This document shows, in pieces, positions 55,181-64,000 of a stretch of 64,000 bases of DNA. The notes beneath the pieces were generated by a model. It was not told where the DNA came from and searched no databases. It saw only the letters and a program-made list of their open reading frames with translations. The stretch is from Cinnamomum chago (Eukaryota > Streptophyta > Magnoliopsida > Laurales > Lauraceae), in the NCBI GenBank assembly GCA_038049695.1, contig CP142453.1, forward strand, positions 128,129,001 to 128,193,000, given 5' to 3'. Each line of letters starts with the position of its first letter. The first letter of the stretch is position 1. The position numbers and the translations under genes were made by a program.

Positions 55181-56085
55181 TTGTGTCACCATCAGATTAA
55201 TCACATTTGAAATATGTATAAGAAACTCATACATTTCCTTGGTGAACCTAAAGAGTGGAATTTGGGACGACTATAAAAGAAAAATAACAAATTTTAACAA
55301 GCTGTGCACCCCTACAAAAGAGCATCACCAATTTTTCTGTGATTTTGAGGCCAAGAGGATCTATACTCAGTCATGCATATATTTAGATACATAGTACATA
55401 TTCAAATATTACCTTTTATATATACTTCTAAAGAAACTACGTATTTATATGATAATATTTAAGGATAAATGACATCCAAAGTTTTGAATCATGATTTGGA
55501 CCCAGAATTAGCCAAGATTTCACTAAAGGTGTATGGATTGTCGTGACATAAACAGCAGGTCAGGGATGTGTAGTGTGTAAGTTTAAATCCCTTGTTAAAC
55601 AAAAATAAAGTTAATGATAATAATCTTAGAAAAAGAGAAATATATGTAAAAAAGGAGAGACATTCTACAGCGGGATAGAATATAATCCGAATCAAAGATA
55701 GATTTACAAAAGAGATTGGGGAGAGAAATATAAAAAGGTAGCAAAGGATTTTAAAAAATAATGAAAGCTTGTGGATACCTTACATAGTTTAAGTACAAAA
55801 TCAGTTTTTTAAAAAGATTTTTCTATTACCGGCGTCCTTATCAAAATCTTAATTTATCAATTTGGATTTTATAAGATCTTACACCCCATTAAGTTACCAC
55901 TTGAACAAGGGTGGACGTTAACCTCAACAGATTTACAATCACCTTAAAAAAAAAAGAGCCCTGATTCGTAGAATTAGGGCAAAGTTTATAATTCTTCATT
56001 GTGACTTGCTTACCAAATCTGAGTCTTCTAAAATTAAACGCGCCCCTCCTGCAAGGTTTTTTGGCAAATCTCATTGCAGTAGTTA
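55181..56085. repeat. U62: 905 bp
   Basis: First unit with G458A (55638). Private T104A at 55284 (gaaaaataac). T tract is T6. A run before the hairpin is A10 (55946-55955). Confidence 0.88.
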
Positions 56086-56989
56086 TTGTGTCACCATCAG
56101 ATTAATCACATTTGAAATATGTATAAGAAACTCATACATTTCCTTGGTGAACCTAAAGAGTGGAATTTGGGACGACTATAAAAGAAAATTAACAAATTTT
56201 AACAAGCTGTGCACCCCTACAAAAGAGCATCACCAATTTTTCTGTGATTTTGAGGCCAAGAGGATCTATACTCAGTCATGCATATATTTGATACATAGTA
56301 CATATTCAAATATTACCTTTTATATATACTTCTAAAGAAACTACGTATTTATATGATAATATTTAAGGATAAATGACATCCAAAGTTTTGAATCATGATT
56401 TGGACCCAGAATTAGCCAAGATTTCACTAAAAGGTGTATGGATTGTCGTGACATAAACAGCAGGTCAGGGATGTGTAGTGTGTAAGTTTAAATCCCTTGT
56501 TAAACAAAAATAAAGTTAATGATAATAATCTTAGAAAAAGAGAAATATATGTAAAAAAGGAGAGACATTCTACAGCGGGATAGAATATAATCCGAATCAA
56601 AGATAGATTTACAAAAGAGATTGGGGAGAGAAATATAAAAAGGTAGCAAAGGATTTTAAAAAATAATGAAAGCTTGTGGATACCTTACATAGTTTAAGTA
56701 CAAAATCAGTTTTTTAAAAAGATTTTTCTATTACCGGCGTCCTTATCAAAATCTTAATTTATCAATTTGGATTTTATAAGATCTTACACCCCATTAAGTT
56801 ACCACTTGAACAAGGGTGGACGTTAACCTCAACAGATTTACAATCACCTTTAAAAAAAGAGCCCTGATTCGTAGAATTAGGGCAAAGTTTATAATTCTTC
56901 ATTGTGACTTGCTTACCCAAATCTGAGTCTTCTAAAATTAAACGCGCCCCTCCTGCAAGGTTTTTTGGCAAATCTCATTGCAGTAGTTA
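56086..56989. repeat. U63: 904 bp
   Basis: Three private one-base indels: an A lost at 56289/56290 (atatttgatac), an A gained in the run 56429-56432, and a C gained at 56916-56918. T tract is T6. The run before the hairpin is T3-A7 (56849-56858), a substitution rather than a length change. Confidence 0.88.
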
Positions 56990-57894
56990 TTGTGTCACCA
57001 TCAGATTAATCACATTTGAAATATGTATAAGAAACTCATACATTTCCTTGGTGAACCTAAAGAGTGGAATTTGGGACGACTATAAAAGAAAATTAACAAA
57101 TTTTAACAAGCTGTGCACCCCTACAAAAGAGCATCACCAATTTTTCTGTGATTTTGAGGCCAAGAGGATCTATACTCAGTCATGCATATATTTAGATACA
57201 TAGTACATATTCAAATATTACCTTTTATATATACTTCTAAAGAAACTACGTATTTATATGATAATATTTAAGGATAAATGACATCCAAAGTTTTGAATCA
57301 TGATTTGGACCCAGAATTAGCCAAGATTTCACTAAAGGTGTATGGATTGTCGTGACATAAACAGCAGGTCAGGGATGTGTAGTGTGTAAGTTTAAATCCC
57401 TTGTTAAACAAAAATAAAGTTAATGATAATAATCTTAGAAAAAGAGAAATATATGTAAAAAAGGAGAGACATTCTACAGCGGGATAGAATATAATCCGAA
57501 TCAAAGATAGATTTACAAAGAGATTGGGGAGAGAAATATAAAAAGGTAGCAAAGGATTTTAAAAAATAATGAAAGCTTGTGGATACCTTACATAGTTTAA
57601 GTACAAAATCAGTTTTTTTAAAAAGATTTTTCTATTACCGGCGTCCTTATCAAAATCTTAATTTATCAATTTGGATTTTATAAGATCTTACACCCCATTA
57701 AGTTACCACTTGAACAAGGGTGGACGTTAACCTCAACAGATTTACAATCACCTTAAAAAAAAAAGAGCCCTGATTCGTAGAATTAGGGCAAAGTTTATAA
57801 TTCTTCATTGTGACTTGCTTACCAAATCTGAGTCTTCTAAAATTAAACGCGCCCCTCCTGCAAGGTTTTTTGGCAAATCTCATTGCAGTAGTTA
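56990..57894. repeat. U64: 905 bp
   Basis: One private loss of A at 57517-57519 (acaaagag). A run before the hairpin is A10 (57755-57764). T tract is T7. Confidence 0.88.
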
Positions 57895-58796
57895 TTGTGT
57901 CACCATCAGATTAATCACATTTGAAATATGTATAAGAAACTCATACATTTCCTTGGTGAACCTAAGAGTGGAATTTGGGACGACTATAAAAGAAAATTAA
58001 CAAATTTTAACAAGCTGTGCACCCCTACAAAAGAGCATCACCAATTTTTCTGTGATTTTGAGGCCAAGAGGATCTATACTCAGTCATGCATATATTTAGA
58101 TACATAGTACATATTCAAATATTACCTTTTATATATACTTCTAAAGAAACTACGTATTTATATGATAATATTTAAGGATAAATGACATCCAAAGTTTTGA
58201 ATCATGATTTGGACCCAGAATTAGCCAAGATTTCACTAAAGGTGTATGGATTGTCGTGACATAAACAGCAGGTCAGGGATGTGTAGTGTGTAAGTTTAAA
58301 TCCCTTGTTAAACAAAAATAAAGTTAATGATAATAATCTTAGAAAAAGAGAAATATATGTAAAAAAGGAGAGACATTCTACAGCGGGATAGAATATAATC
58401 CGAATCAAAGATAGATTTACAAAAGAGATTGGGGAGAGAAATATAAAAAGGTAGCAAAGGATTTTAAAAAATAATGAAAGCTTGTGGATACCTTACATAG
58501 TTTAAGTACAAAATCAGTTTTTTAAAAAGATTTTTCTATTACCGGCGTCCTTATCAAAATCTTAATTTATCAATTTGGATTTTATAAGATCTTACACCCC
58601 ATTAAGTTACCACTTGAACAAGGGTGGACGTTAACCTCAACAGATTTACAATCACCTTTAAAAAAAGAGCCCTGATTCGTAGAATTAGGGCAAAGTTTAT
58701 AATTCTTCATTGTGACTTGCTTACCAAATCTGAGTCTTCTAAAATTAAACGCGCCCCTCCTGCAAGGTTTTTTGGCAAATCTCATTGCAGTAGTTA
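57895..58796. repeat. U65: 902 bp
   Basis: One private loss of A at 57964-57965 (cctaagag). T tract is T6 and the run before the hairpin is T3-A7 (58657-58666), the same linked pair as in U63 and U68. Confidence 0.88.
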
Positions 58797-59700
58797 TTGT
58801 GTCACCATCAGATTAATCACATTTGAAATATGTATAAGAAACTCATACATTTCCTTGGTGAACCTAAAGAGTGGAATTTGGGACGACTATAAAAGAAAAT
58901 TAACAAATTTTAACAAGCTGTGCACCCCTACAAAAGAGCATCACCAATTTTTCTGTGATTTTGAGGCCAAGAGGATCTATACTCAGTCATGCATATATTT
59001 AGATACATAGTACATATTCAAATATTACCTTTTATATATACTTCTAAAGAAACTACGTATTTATATGATAATATTTAAGGATAAATGACATCCAAAGTTT
59101 TGAATCATGATTTGGACCCAGAATTAGCCAAGATTTCACTAAAGGTGTATGGATTGTCGTGACATAAACAGCAGGTCAGGGATGTGTAGTGTGTAATTTA
59201 AATCCCTTGTTAAACAAAAATAAAGTTAATGATAATAATCTTAGAAAAAGAGAAATATATGTAAAAAAGGAGAGACATTCTACAGCGGGATAGAATATAA
59301 TCCGAATCAAAGATAGATTTACAAAAGAGATTGGGGAGAGAAATATAAAAAGGTAGCAAAGGATTTTTAAAAAATAATGAAAGCTTGTGGATACCTTACA
59401 TAGTTAAGTACAAAATCAGTTTTTTTAAAAAGATTTTTCTATTACCGGCGTCCTTATCAAAATCTTAATTTATCAATTTGGATTTTATAAGATCTTACAC
59501 CCCATTAAGTTACCACTTGAACAAGGGTGGACGTTAACCTCAACAGATTTACAATCACCTTAAAAAAAAAAGAGCCCTGATTCGTAGAATTAGGGCAAAG
59601 TTTATAATTCTTCATTGTGACTTGCTTACCAAATCTGAGTCTTCTAAAATTAAACGCGCCCCTCCTGCAAGGTTTTTGGCAAATCTCATTGCAGTAGTTA
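58797..59700. repeat. U66: 904 bp, most private indels
   Basis: Four private one-base changes: a G lost after 59196 (gtgtaattt), a T gained at 59364-59368, a T lost at 59404-59405, and a T lost from the 879 tract (T5 at 59673-59677). A run before the hairpin is A10 (59562-59571). Confidence 0.88.
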
Positions 59701-60605
59701 TTGTGTCACCATCAGATTAATCACATTTGAAATATGTATAAGAAACTCATACATTTCCTTGGTGAACCTAAAGAGTGGAATTTGGGACGACTATAAAAGA
59801 AAATTAACAAATTTTAACAAGCTGTGCACCCCTACAAAAGAGCATCACCAATTTTTCTGTGATTTTGAGGCCAAGAGGATCTATACTCAGTCATGCATAT
59901 ATTTAGATACATAGTACATATTCAAATATTACCTTTTATATATACTTCTAAAGAAACTACGTATTTATATGATAATATTTAAGGATAAATGACATCCAAA
60001 GTTTTGAATCATGATTTGGACCCAGAATTAGCCAAGATTTCACTAAAGGTGTATGGATTGTCGTGACATAAACAGCAGGTCAGGGATGTGTAGTGTGTAA
60101 GTTTAAATCCCTTGTTAAACAAAAATAAAGTTAATGATAATAATCTTAGAAAAAGAGAAATATATGTAAAAAAGGAGAGACATTCTACAGCGGGATAGAA
60201 TATAATCCGAATCAAAGATAGATTTACAAAAGAGATTGGGGAGAGAAATATAAAAAGGTAGCAAAGGATTTTAAAAAATAATGAAAGCTTGTGGATACCT
60301 TACATAGTTTAAGTACAAAATCAGTTTTTTTAAAAAGATTTTTCTATTACCGGCGTCCTTATCAAAATCTTAATTTATCAATTTGGATTTTATAAGATCT
60401 TACACCCCATTAAGTTACCACTTGAACAAGGGTGGACGTTAACCTCAACAGATTTACAATCACCTTAAAAAAAAAGAGCCCTGATTCGTAGAATTAGGGC
60501 AAAGTTTATAATTCTTCATTGTGACTTGCTTACCAAATCTGAGTCTTCTAAAATTAAACGCGCCCCTCCTGCAAGGTTTTTTGGCAAATCTCATTGCAGT
60601 AGTTA
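59701..60605. repeat. U67: 905 bp
   Basis: No private indel found. A run before the hairpin is A9 (60467-60475). T tract is T7. Confidence 0.88.
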
Positions 60606-61508
60606 TTGTGTCACCATCAGATTAATCACATTTGAAATATGTATAAGAAACTCATACATTTCCTTGGTGAACCTAAAGAGTGGAATTTGGGACGACTATA
60701 AAAGAAAATTAACAAATTTTAACAAGCTGTGCACCCCTACAAAAGAGCATCACCAATTTTTCTGTGATTTTGAGGCCAAGAGGATCTATACTCAGTCATG
60801 CATATATTTAGATACATAGTACATATTCAAATATTACCTTTTATATATACTTCTAAAGAAACTACGTATTTATATGATAATATTTAAGGATAAATGACAT
60901 CCAAAGTTTTGAATCATGATTTGGACCCAGAATTAGCCAAGATTTCACTAAAGGTGTATGGATTGTCGTGACATAAACAGCAGGTCAGGGATGTGTAGTG
61001 TGTAAGTTTAAATCCCTTGTTAAACAAAAATAAAGTTAATGATAATAATCTTAGAAAAAGAGAAATATATGTAAAAAAGGAGAGACATTCTACAGCGGGA
61101 TAGAATATAATCCGAATCAAAGATAGATTTACAAAAGAGATTGGGGAGAGAAATATAAAAAGGTAGCAAAGGATTTTAAAAAATAATGAAAGCTTGTGGA
61201 TACCTTACATAGTTTAAGTACAAAATCAGTTTTTTAAAAAGATTTTTCTATTACCGGCGTCCTTATCAAAATCTTAATTTATCAATTTGGATTTTATAAG
61301 ATCTTACACCCCATTAAGTTACCACTTGAACAAGGGTGGACGTTAACCTCAACAGATTTACAATCACCTTTAAAAAAAGAGCCCTGATTCGTAGAATTAG
61401 GGCAAAGTTTATAATTCTTCATTGTGACTTGCTTACCAAATCTGAGTCTTCTAAAATTAAACGCGCCCCTCCTGCAAGGTTTTTTGGCAAATCTCATTGC
61501 AGTAGTTA
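60606..61508. repeat. U68: 903 bp
   Basis: No private indel found. Carries the linked T6 and T3-A7 (61369-61378) pair seen in U63 and U65. Confidence 0.88.
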
Positions 61509-62412
61509 TTGTGTCACCATCAGATTAATCACATTTGAAATATGTATAAGAAACTCATACATTTCCTTGGTGAACCTAAAGAGTGGAATTTGGGACGACT
61601 ATAAAAGAAAATTAACAAATTTTAACAAGCTGTGCACCCCTACAAAAGAGCATCACCAATTTTTCTGTGATTTTGAGGCCAAGAGGATCTATACTCAGTC
61701 ATGCATATATTTAGATACATAGTACATATTCAAATATTACCTTTTATATATACTTCTAAAGAAACTACGTATTTATATGATAATATTTAAGGATAAATGA
61801 CATCCAAAGTTTTGAATCATGATTTGGACCCAGAATTAGCCAAGATTTCACTAAAGGTGTATGGATTGTCGTGACATAAACAGCAGGTCAGGGATGTGTA
61901 GTGTGTAAGTTTAAATCCCTTGTTAAACAAAATAAAGTTAATGATAATAATCTTAGAAAAAGAGAAATATATGTAAAAAAGGAGAGACATTCTACAGCGG
62001 GATAGAATATAATCCGAATCAAAGATAGATTTACAAAAGAGATTGGGGAGAGAAATATAAAAAGGTAGCAAAGGATTTTAAAAAATAATGAAAGCTTGTG
62101 GATACCTTACATAGTTTAAGTACAAAATCAGTTTTTTAAAAAGATTTTTCTATTACCGGCGTCCTTATCAAAATCTTAATTTATCAATTTGGATTTTATA
62201 AGATCTTACACCCCATTAAGTTACCACTTGAACAAGGGTGGACGTTAACCTCAACAGATTTACAATCACCTTAAAAAAAAAAGAGCCCTGATTCGTAGAA
62301 TTAGGGCAAAGTTTATAATTCTTCATTGTGACTTGCTTACCAAATCTGAGTCTTCTAAAATTAAACGCGCCCCTCCTGCAAGGTTTTTTGGCAAATCTCA
62401 TTGCAGTAGTTA
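61509..62412. repeat. U69: 904 bp
   Basis: One private loss of A at 61929-61932 (acaaaataaag). T tract is T6. A run before the hairpin is A10 (62273-62282). Confidence 0.88.
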
Positions 62413-63316
62413 TTGTGTCACCATCAGATTAATCACATTTGAAATATGTATAAGAAACTCATACATTTCCTTGGTGAACCTAAAGAGTGGAATTTGGGAC
62501 GACTATAAAAGAAAATTAACAAATTTTAACAAGCTGTGCACCCCTACAAAAGAGCATCACCAATTTTTCTGTGATTTTGAGGCCAAGAGGATCTATACTC
62601 AGTCATGCATATATTTAGATACATAGTACATATTCAAATATTACCTTTTATATATACTTCTAAAGAAACTACGTATTTATATGATAATATTAAGGATAAA
62701 TGACATCCAAAGTTTTGAATCATGATTTGGACCCAGAATTAGCCAAGATTTCACTAAAGGTGTATGGATTGTCGTGACATAAACAGCAGGTCAGGGATGT
62801 GTAGTGTGTAAGTTTAAATCCCTTGTTAAACAAAAATAAAGTTAATGATAATAATCTTAGAAAAAGAGAAATATATGTAAAAAAGGAGAGACATTCTACA
62901 GCGGGATAGAATATAATCCGAATCAAAGATAGATTTACAAAAGAGATTGGGGAGAGAAATATAAAAAGGTAGCAAAGGATTTTAAAAAATAATGAAAGCT
63001 TGTGGATACCTTACATAGTTTAAGTACAAAATCAGTTTTTTTAAAAAGATTTTTCTATTACCGGCGTCCTTATCAAAATCTTAATTTATCAATTTGGATT
63101 TTATAAGATCTTACACCCCATTAAGTTACCACTTGAACAAGGGTGGACGTTAACCTCAACAGATTTACAATCACCTTAAAAAAAAAGAGCCCTGATTCGT
63201 AGAATTAGGGCAAAGTTTATAATTCTTCATTGTGACTTGCTTACCAAATCTGAGTCTTCTAAAATTAAACGCGCCCCTCCTGCAAGGTTTTTTGGCAAAT
63301 CTCATTGCAGTAGTTA
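62413..63316. repeat. U70: 904 bp
   Basis: One private loss of T at 62690-62691 (gataatattaagg). A run before the hairpin is A9 (63178-63186). T tract is T7. Confidence 0.88.
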
Positions 63317-64000
63317 TTGTGTCACCATCAGATTAATCACATTTGAAATATGTATAAGAAACTCATACATTTCCTTGGTGAACCTAAAGAGTGGAATTTG
63401 GGACGACTATAAAAGAAAATTAACAAATTTTAACAAGCTGTGCACCCCTACAAAAGAGCATCACCAATTTTTCTGTGATTTTGAGGCCAAGAGGATCTAT
63501 ACTCAGTCATGCATATATTTAGATACATAGTACATATTCAAATATTACCTTTTATATATACTTCTAAAGAAACTACGTATTTATATGATAATATTTAAGG
63601 ATAATGACATCCAAAGTTTTGAATCATGATTTGGACCCAGAATTAGCCAAGATTTCACTAAAGGTGTATGGATTGTCGTGACATAAACAGCAGGTCAGGG
63701 ATGTGTAGTGTGTAAGTTTAAATCCCTTGTTAAACAAAAATAAAGTTAATGATAATAATCTTAGAAAAAGAGAAATATATGTAAAAAAGGAGAGACATTC
63801 TACAGCGGGATAGAATATAATCCGAATCAAAGATAGATTTACAAAAGAGATTGGGGAGAGAAATATAAAAAGGTAGCAAAGGATTTTAAAAAATAATGAA
63901 AGCTTGTGGATACCTTACATAGTTTAAGTACAAATCAGTTTTTTTAAAAAGATTTTTCTATTACCGGCGTCCTTATCAAAATCTTAATTTATCAATTTGG
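63317..64000. repeat. U71: partial unit cut by the window end
   Basis: 684 bp present. Two private losses of A, at 63603-63604 (ggataatg) and 63932-63934 (acaaatcag). It ends before the hairpin and the 879 tract, so those states are unknown. The array evidently continues to the right. Confidence 0.88.

Larger units (their letters stand above)
1..64000. repeat. Satellite DNA array, 905-bp unit, about 70.7 copies
   Basis: The same sequence recurs head to tail through the whole window. Unit starts (ttgtgtcacc) fall at 1, 906, 1811 and so on every 905 bp up to U40 at 35296. Later starts are 36200, 37105, 38009, then every 904 bp to 53377, then 54282, 55181, 56086, 56990, 57895, 58797, 59701, 60606, 61509, 62413 and 63317. 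The first unit has 288 G+C in 905 bases (about 32%). There is no inverted copy, spacer or foreign insertion. The unit length is not a multiple of three, which argues against a repeated coding sequence. I do not recognise the satellite family. Neither edge of the array is in view, so its full size is unknown. Confidence 0.99.
55181..64000. repeat. Subfamily block U62-U71: G458A, variable homopolymers
   Basis: All ten units read aaaagagaaat instead of aaaagaggaat at unit position 458 (first at 55638), lack A602G and lack G879. Unit lengths vary from 902 to 905 bp. The T7 tract before taaaaaga is T6 in U62, U63, U65, U68 and U69. The A8 run before the hairpin is A10 in U62, U64, U66 and U69, A9 in U67 and U70, and T3-A7 in U63, U65 and U68. 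The shared substitutions mark a real subfamily. Some one-base homopolymer differences could be base-calling errors. Confidence 0.92.

Noticed and set aside
55889-56074. Basic 61-codon minus-strand ATG frame (begins MRFAKKPCRRGAF) in units lacking G879
   Set aside because: Units with the G give only a very short frame. The frame runs through the hairpin and the variable A run, and its C-terminus changes with homopolymer length.
1-64000. CRISPR array or bacterial tandem gene array
   Set aside because: The repeat is 905 bp with no unique spacers and no cas-like or other genes anywhere in 64 kb.
1-64000. Tandem 5S rDNA, snRNA genes, rDNA spacer or telomeric repeat
   Set aside because: I looked for the conserved 5S internal promoter, U6-like core and telomere motifs in the unit and did not see them. 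The single attaggg in the hairpin is not a telomere tract.

Overview
The whole 64 kb window lies inside one head-to-tail tandem repeat (satellite) array. The unit is 905 bp, about 32% G+C by my hand count of the first unit. Starting the unit at base 1, there are 70 complete units and a 684-bp partial unit at 63317-64000. The window begins and ends inside the array, so neither flank is visible. I found no protein-coding gene, rRNA, tRNA, snRNA, CRISPR array or intact transposon. The open frames that recur in each unit mostly need GTG or TTG starts, match no family I know, and cannot run across units because 905 is not a multiple of three.

Layout (U = unit). Units 1-39 (1-35295) are all exactly 905 bp and almost identical. 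The differences I found are C/T at unit position 825, C333G in U6-U7 and one private G159T in U36. U40 (35296-36199) and U42-U54 (37105-48856) lack the G at unit position 879 and are 904 bp, while U41 between them keeps it. U55-U61 (48857-55180) add A602G. U62-U71 (55181-64000) lack A602G but share G458A, and many have altered homopolymer lengths. From U60 on (about 53.4 kb) private indels appear in most units: 16 in 12 units by my count, against none in U1-U59. The array therefore runs from a very homogeneous left part, through stepwise subfamilies, to a more diverged right part.

Organism: tens of kilobases of near-identical 905-bp repeats with no genes point to eukaryotic heterochromatin. 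A+T richness, roughly halved CpG (11 seen, about 23 expected), a unit length equal to 5 x 181 bp and a faint tRNA-promoter-like (SINE-like) segment would fit a plant, but nothing in the window proves this.

Each unit does carry small structured elements: a 10-bp-stem hairpin that on the minus strand is followed by a T-run (terminator-like), TATA-like boxes on both strands, a plus-strand AATAAA, two perfect 10-bp palindromes and a dense A/T-tract segment. On the minus strand a TATA box and the hairpin/T-run bracket about 370 bp, so a short satellite transcript is conceivable but unproven. The most informative content is the order of variants along the array, which records local duplications and block-wise spread of mutations.
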